From assembly GCF_023715155.1 (NCBI RefSeq), contig NZ_JAMBNQ010000001.1:478646-542645 (forward strand): a stretch of DNA of 64,000 bases. Direction: 5' to 3'. Positions 61,678-64,000 of this stretch are shown here, piece after piece. How positions within the stretch are numbered: the first letter of the stretch is position 1; every line of letters begins with the position of its first letter. The translations under genes and the position numbers were made by a program. This DNA is from Neobacillus mesonae (GTDB taxonomy: Bacteria > Bacillota > Bacilli > Bacillales > Cytobacillaceae). The notes beneath the pieces were generated by a model, which was given only the letters and a program-made list of their open reading frames with translations, was not told where the DNA came from and did no database searches.

Positions 61678-61973
61678 GGTGTTAAAGAACGGTCTTGTAT
61701 TTTTATAACCTGTTGATTGTAGCAGAAGGCACGAAGACTCCTCGTAAATGCTAACGCATTTTCTTCGTGCGCGGGCTGATTCAAGGAAGGATTTCAGTGT
61801 CCTGCGGGAGTACGTGCCAGGGGAGACCCCGCAGGCGTTAGCGCCGAGGAGGCTCCACGGGACGCCCGCGAACCGCTTGTGCCTCCTTCTAAAAGCTATC
61901 GCTTTTAGTCGTGCGATGCTTATGCTGACGAAGACTTCCTTGTGGAGCGAAAATCAACAGCCTGCTTTAACAC
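61678..61973. repeat. dispersed repeat with terminal inverted repeats (MITE-like)
   Basis: The ends GGTGTTAAAG (61678-61687) and CTTTAACAC (61965-61973) are inverted, and just inside them CCTGTTGATT faces AATCAACAG. The interior is GC-rich with CTGCGGGAG, GGGAGACCCCGCAGGCG and GAGGAGGCTCC, the usual pieces of a very common Bacillaceae intergenic repeat. An extra segment (about 61734-61797) interrupts the left arm. No transposase is encoded. Confidence 0.8.
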
Positions 61974-62019
61974 AGTTTGTCTTAAAGAATAGCAGACTAA
62001 AAGAAATCAGGTGAAAAGC

Positions 62020-62646
62020 ATGTATCCTAAAGTCAATCAGAAAATTATTATTGAAATACCTGGTGAAAATGTAACATGTTATTCAATCGTTGCAGATGTA
62101 ACTCAAGATGAAATTCGTATCAGCCACCCCTTGACTGGGGATACCATTGGCCGGTTTCCGGCAGGTACGGAAATAGACGTATCATTTTTGTCGGGTGAAA
62201 ATAAATACCAGTTTAAAGCCAATATTTTAGGAAGATTGGAAGATAAAATCCTATTATATCGGATTACTAAACCGCTTGAACAAGATATTTCCAAGATTCA
62301 ATTAAGAGAAAATTTCCGTGTAGAAACGAATCTTCGTATCAAAATTGAAGATATGGAATTACATACAGTCAATATCAGCGCAGGCGGGATGTTATTCTCT
62401 TGTAACGTAGATCTGACCTTGAGTGTCGGAAATGAAGTATCGGGGACCATGTATATCCCGGATGTTGATCCCATCTCTTTTAAAGGAGTAATCAAACGAA
62501 TCTTGCAGCCGGACGATGAAGTCAAACATGCAGCGATGAAATTTACTGTTTTAGATCGAAAGGACGAATCAAAGATTGTCCAATTCTGTTTTCAAAAACA
62601 AAGACAAATGCGGATGGTTAGGCAATCCCCAAATAACGTTCGATGA
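62020..62646 (+). CDS. flagellar brake protein with YcgR-N and PilZ domains
   Basis: A 208-residue protein with an N-terminal YcgR-type beta domain (VNQKIIIEIPGENVTCYSIVAD) and a C-terminal PilZ domain. The c-di-GMP motif RxxxR is seen as RENFRVETNLRI (about 96-107), and the second motif (D/N)xSxxG as NISAGGM. B. subtilis YpfA (DgrA) has this form and slows motility by acting on MotA. GGDEF/EAL genes lie 9 kb upstream. AGGTG fits the ATG at 62020, three codons inside the open frame. Confidence 0.88.
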   Translation: MYPKVNQKIIIEIPGENVTCYSIVADVTQDEIRISHPLTGDTIGRFPAGTEIDVSFLSGENKYQFKANILGRLEDKILLYRITKPLEQDISKIQLRENFRVETNLRIKIEDMELHTVNISAGGMLFSCNVDLTLSVGNEVSGTMYIPDVDPISFKGVIKRILQPDDEVKHAAMKFTVLDRKDESKIVQFCFQKQRQMRMVRQSPNNVR

Positions 62647-62647
62647 C

Positions 62648-62677
62648 AAAATCCCTTTTTTATTAAAGAGGGATTTT
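62648..62677 (+). terminator. terminator of the PilZ gene
   Basis: AAATCCCTTTTT can pair with AAAGAGGGATTT, followed by T residues. Confidence 0.75.
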
Positions 62678-62715
62678 TATTTTATTATAAAATTCGTAAT
62701 AAAGCACAAAAGTGT

Positions 62716-62743
62716 TTGCTATTTTTCATAAATCCTTTATAAT
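62716..62743 (+). promoter_or_regulatory. candidate SigA promoter
   Basis: TTGCTA at 62716 and TATAAT at 62738 are separated by 16 bp, 150 bp before the next gene. The long leader between contains no clear structure. Confidence 0.55.
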
Positions 62744-62892
62744 TAACTTATAATGGAAGAGTTACCATATAATTATTTTAAAAAACACCCACAAAAATTT
62801 TTATTGATGCGAATCATGTAGTAACTAAGGAACGAAAAATATCAAAAGAAATTATAGATAAAAGTTTACTATACGAAAAGGAGGTTTCGGCT

Positions 62893-63795
62893 ATGGGCCT
62901 GAAATCTGCATTATTTCAGATGAAAGACGCAATCCTCAATCATCAAATTCAACAATCAGAAGAAGAGTTTATCCAAGAATTAGAAACAAACAATAATCTT
63001 AGGAGCGGGACTCTGCCTTATTATTATAACTTTTTGATGATGAAGAGTTTGAAACAATCAGACAGTGGTATGGACACAGCAGAAGACAGCAAAAAAATTA
63101 ATCGTAAGTGGACTAAGAATGAAATCGAATTCATGTTTCAGTATATTTCTGAGCGTCAGGAAGAAGGAGCATTAAACATAACTGAAATATTGGAGGAGGC
63201 TGCTCAGCTCCTTGACCGTGGCTATCAATCTGTCAATTATAAATATTATTCTACTATGAAAGCAATGAATAAAAAACAGACATCAGAACCGAAGTCTGGC
63301 CGTATTACAACGATTTCCAAGGAGAGAATTCCGGTCATCTCAACTGAAGTAATCCCTGACCTGCCTAAGGAGCTTCAGTCAACACATCAGGAGTCTTCAA
63401 AGAATGAAGATTTACTAGACCTTTTATCAGGTTTAATCACAAATGTTGAAAAACTACCAGGTATCCAGCTGAATGAATTGCTAAAAAGTTTGCTTCTATT
63501 AACCAATATGGCACTTCAAAATCAGGATGCTGCAAAAAAAGTAGAAACTATGAAGTCAGAAATGACATCAGAGAAGGAAGCAACCCGTGAAAGAATGCAG
63601 AAGTTGGAGCAGCAATTAATCATGGAGAAAAAGCGCAATGATGATCTGCAAATAGAAGTGTCAAAACTAGCAAAAGAAATTATGGCCTTTAATCAATTAG
63701 GTGACGCGGCCAAAATTCAAAATTTGAAATCCTACAATCAAAGACTGAACTATATTATTGATAGTTTCGGGGTTGTTCTTCAAGTAGGAAGTTAA
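62893..63795 (+). CDS. Myb/SANT-like DNA-binding protein with coiled coil (RsfA-like)
   Basis: A 300-residue protein. Residues about 70-125 contain a Myb/SANT-like helical domain (RKWTKNEIEFMFQYI ... RGYQSVNYKYYSTMKAM), similar in spacing to the RsfA/YlbO family of Bacillus transcription factors. A linker follows, then a coiled coil (about 205-270, EKEATRERMQKLEQQLIMEKKRN) that probably dimerises it. AAGGAGG is the RBS. RsfA acts in the forespore; a link to motility here is only positional. Identification is tentative. Confidence 0.5.
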   Translation: MGLKSALFQMKDAILNHQIQQSEEEFIQELETNNNLRSGTLPYYYNFLMMKSLKQSDSGMDTAEDSKKINRKWTKNEIEFMFQYISERQEEGALNITEILEEAAQLLDRGYQSVNYKYYSTMKAMNKKQTSEPKSGRITTISKERIPVISTEVIPDLPKELQSTHQESSKNEDLLDLLSGLITNVEKLPGIQLNELLKSLLLLTNMALQNQDAAKKVETMKSEMTSEKEATRERMQKLEQQLIMEKKRNDDLQIEVSKLAKEIMAFNQLGDAAKIQNLKSYNQRLNYIIDSFGVVLQVGS

Positions 63796-63825
63796 GCTAT
63801 AGAAAGGTTATTCCAGATTAAAATG

Positions 63826-63879
63826 TACCCTATAGTATAGACACTTTAAAAAAGTGCTCTTTCTATAGGGTATTTTTTT
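63826..63879 (+). terminator. terminator after the Myb-like gene
   Basis: TACCCTATAG (63826-63835) pairs with CTATAGGGTA (63863-63872), with an inner AAAGTG-type element, then a T run. Confidence 0.85.
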
Positions 63880-63926
63880 GTATAATTTAAAGAACAACAT
63901 AGAGATATACATGGAGACGGAGAATT

Positions 63927-64000
63927 ATGAGTAAAAAACTGTTTACAGAGAAAGACATCGCAACACTATCTAAGAACCGTTATGTTAAGACAGTAAGTTC
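63927..64000 (+). CDS. start of an HTH/IS3 OrfA-like protein, cut by window end
   Basis: The first 24 codons read MSKKLFTEKDIATLSKNRYV. From memory this start is typical of a helix-turn-helix protein that serves as OrfA of IS3-family insertion sequences in Bacillus. The OrfB transposase would lie beyond the window, so an intact insertion sequence cannot be confirmed. Confidence 0.45.
   Translation, partial: MSKKLFTEKDIATLSKNRYVKTVS

Noticed and set aside
61748..62014. 88-codon plus-strand ORF
   Set aside because: It lies wholly inside the MITE-like repeat and has no plausible RBS or protein family.

Overview
The window looks like chromosome from a low-GC, motile, endospore-forming Bacillaceae (Bacillus/Neobacillus type). 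The evidence is a GerA-type germination operon, a YpzG-like spore-associated protein, a SigD/FlgM flagellar regulon, a B. subtilis-style FliY/CheA/CheW/CheY set, and dispersed intergenic repeats of the kind seen in these genera. I assigned genus from gene content only; no rRNA is present.

Layout. 1-14.3 kb is mostly non-flagellar: a ThiL-fold (alpha-ribazole-kinase-like) protein, a 680-bp tandem repeat, a bifunctional PBP, an ABC exporter, a lone holin-like protein, a ger A-C-B-B operon, a PAS histidine kinase, a GNAT and a YpzG-like gene. 14.4-34.3 kb is motility and chemotaxis: motAB, cheR-cheB, fliK-flgD-flgE-fliM-fliY-cheY, cheA-cheW-cheW-mcp, yaaR-like-flhO-flhP, fliD, and a fused double-CsrA gene just before flagellin. 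34.4-45.9 kb is an 11.5-kb mobile element. 45.9-48.6 kb is a second flagellin. 48.7-51.5 kb is accessory: a HEPN-like gene, repeats, a frameshifted LAGLIDADG endonuclease and a V4R protein. 51.6-64 kb returns to motility: GGDEF/EAL proteins, a second MCP, flaG-yviE, flgM-flgN-flgK-flgL, a PilZ protein and a Myb-like coiled-coil protein, ending in a truncated ORF resembling an IS3-type OrfA. The flagellar loci are rearranged relative to B. subtilis. fliW, fliS, fliT, sigD and the basal body/export genes are not in the window.

The most interesting system is at 34.4-48.6 kb. An identical 27-bp sequence, holding GTTGA-N8-TCAAC arms typical of a tyrosine-recombinase core, lies at codon 14 of flagellin 1 and at the start of the flagellin 2 homology. 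Between the copies lie nearly all of flagellin 1, two tyrosine recombinases, an AEP primase-helicase, a RadC-like protein and several unknown genes. Flagellin 2 lacks its promoter and first 13 codons; joining the repeats would rebuild an intact 709-aa flagellin from the host promoter. The simplest reading is an integrative element that carries its own flagellin body and inserts inside hag, replacing a long flagellin with a 373-aa one, reversibly if it excises.

Both flagellins are followed by a group I intron core (P, Q, R, S elements) and a second copy of the last 14 flagellin codons. Each intron therefore begins with an in-frame mimic of its own 3' exon, so the unspliced message still encodes a complete flagellin. 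The second intron has lost the guanosine-binding G in P7 and is probably inactive. CsrA normally represses hag translation as a homodimer. Here two CsrA repeats are fused, and the key arginine survives in only one.
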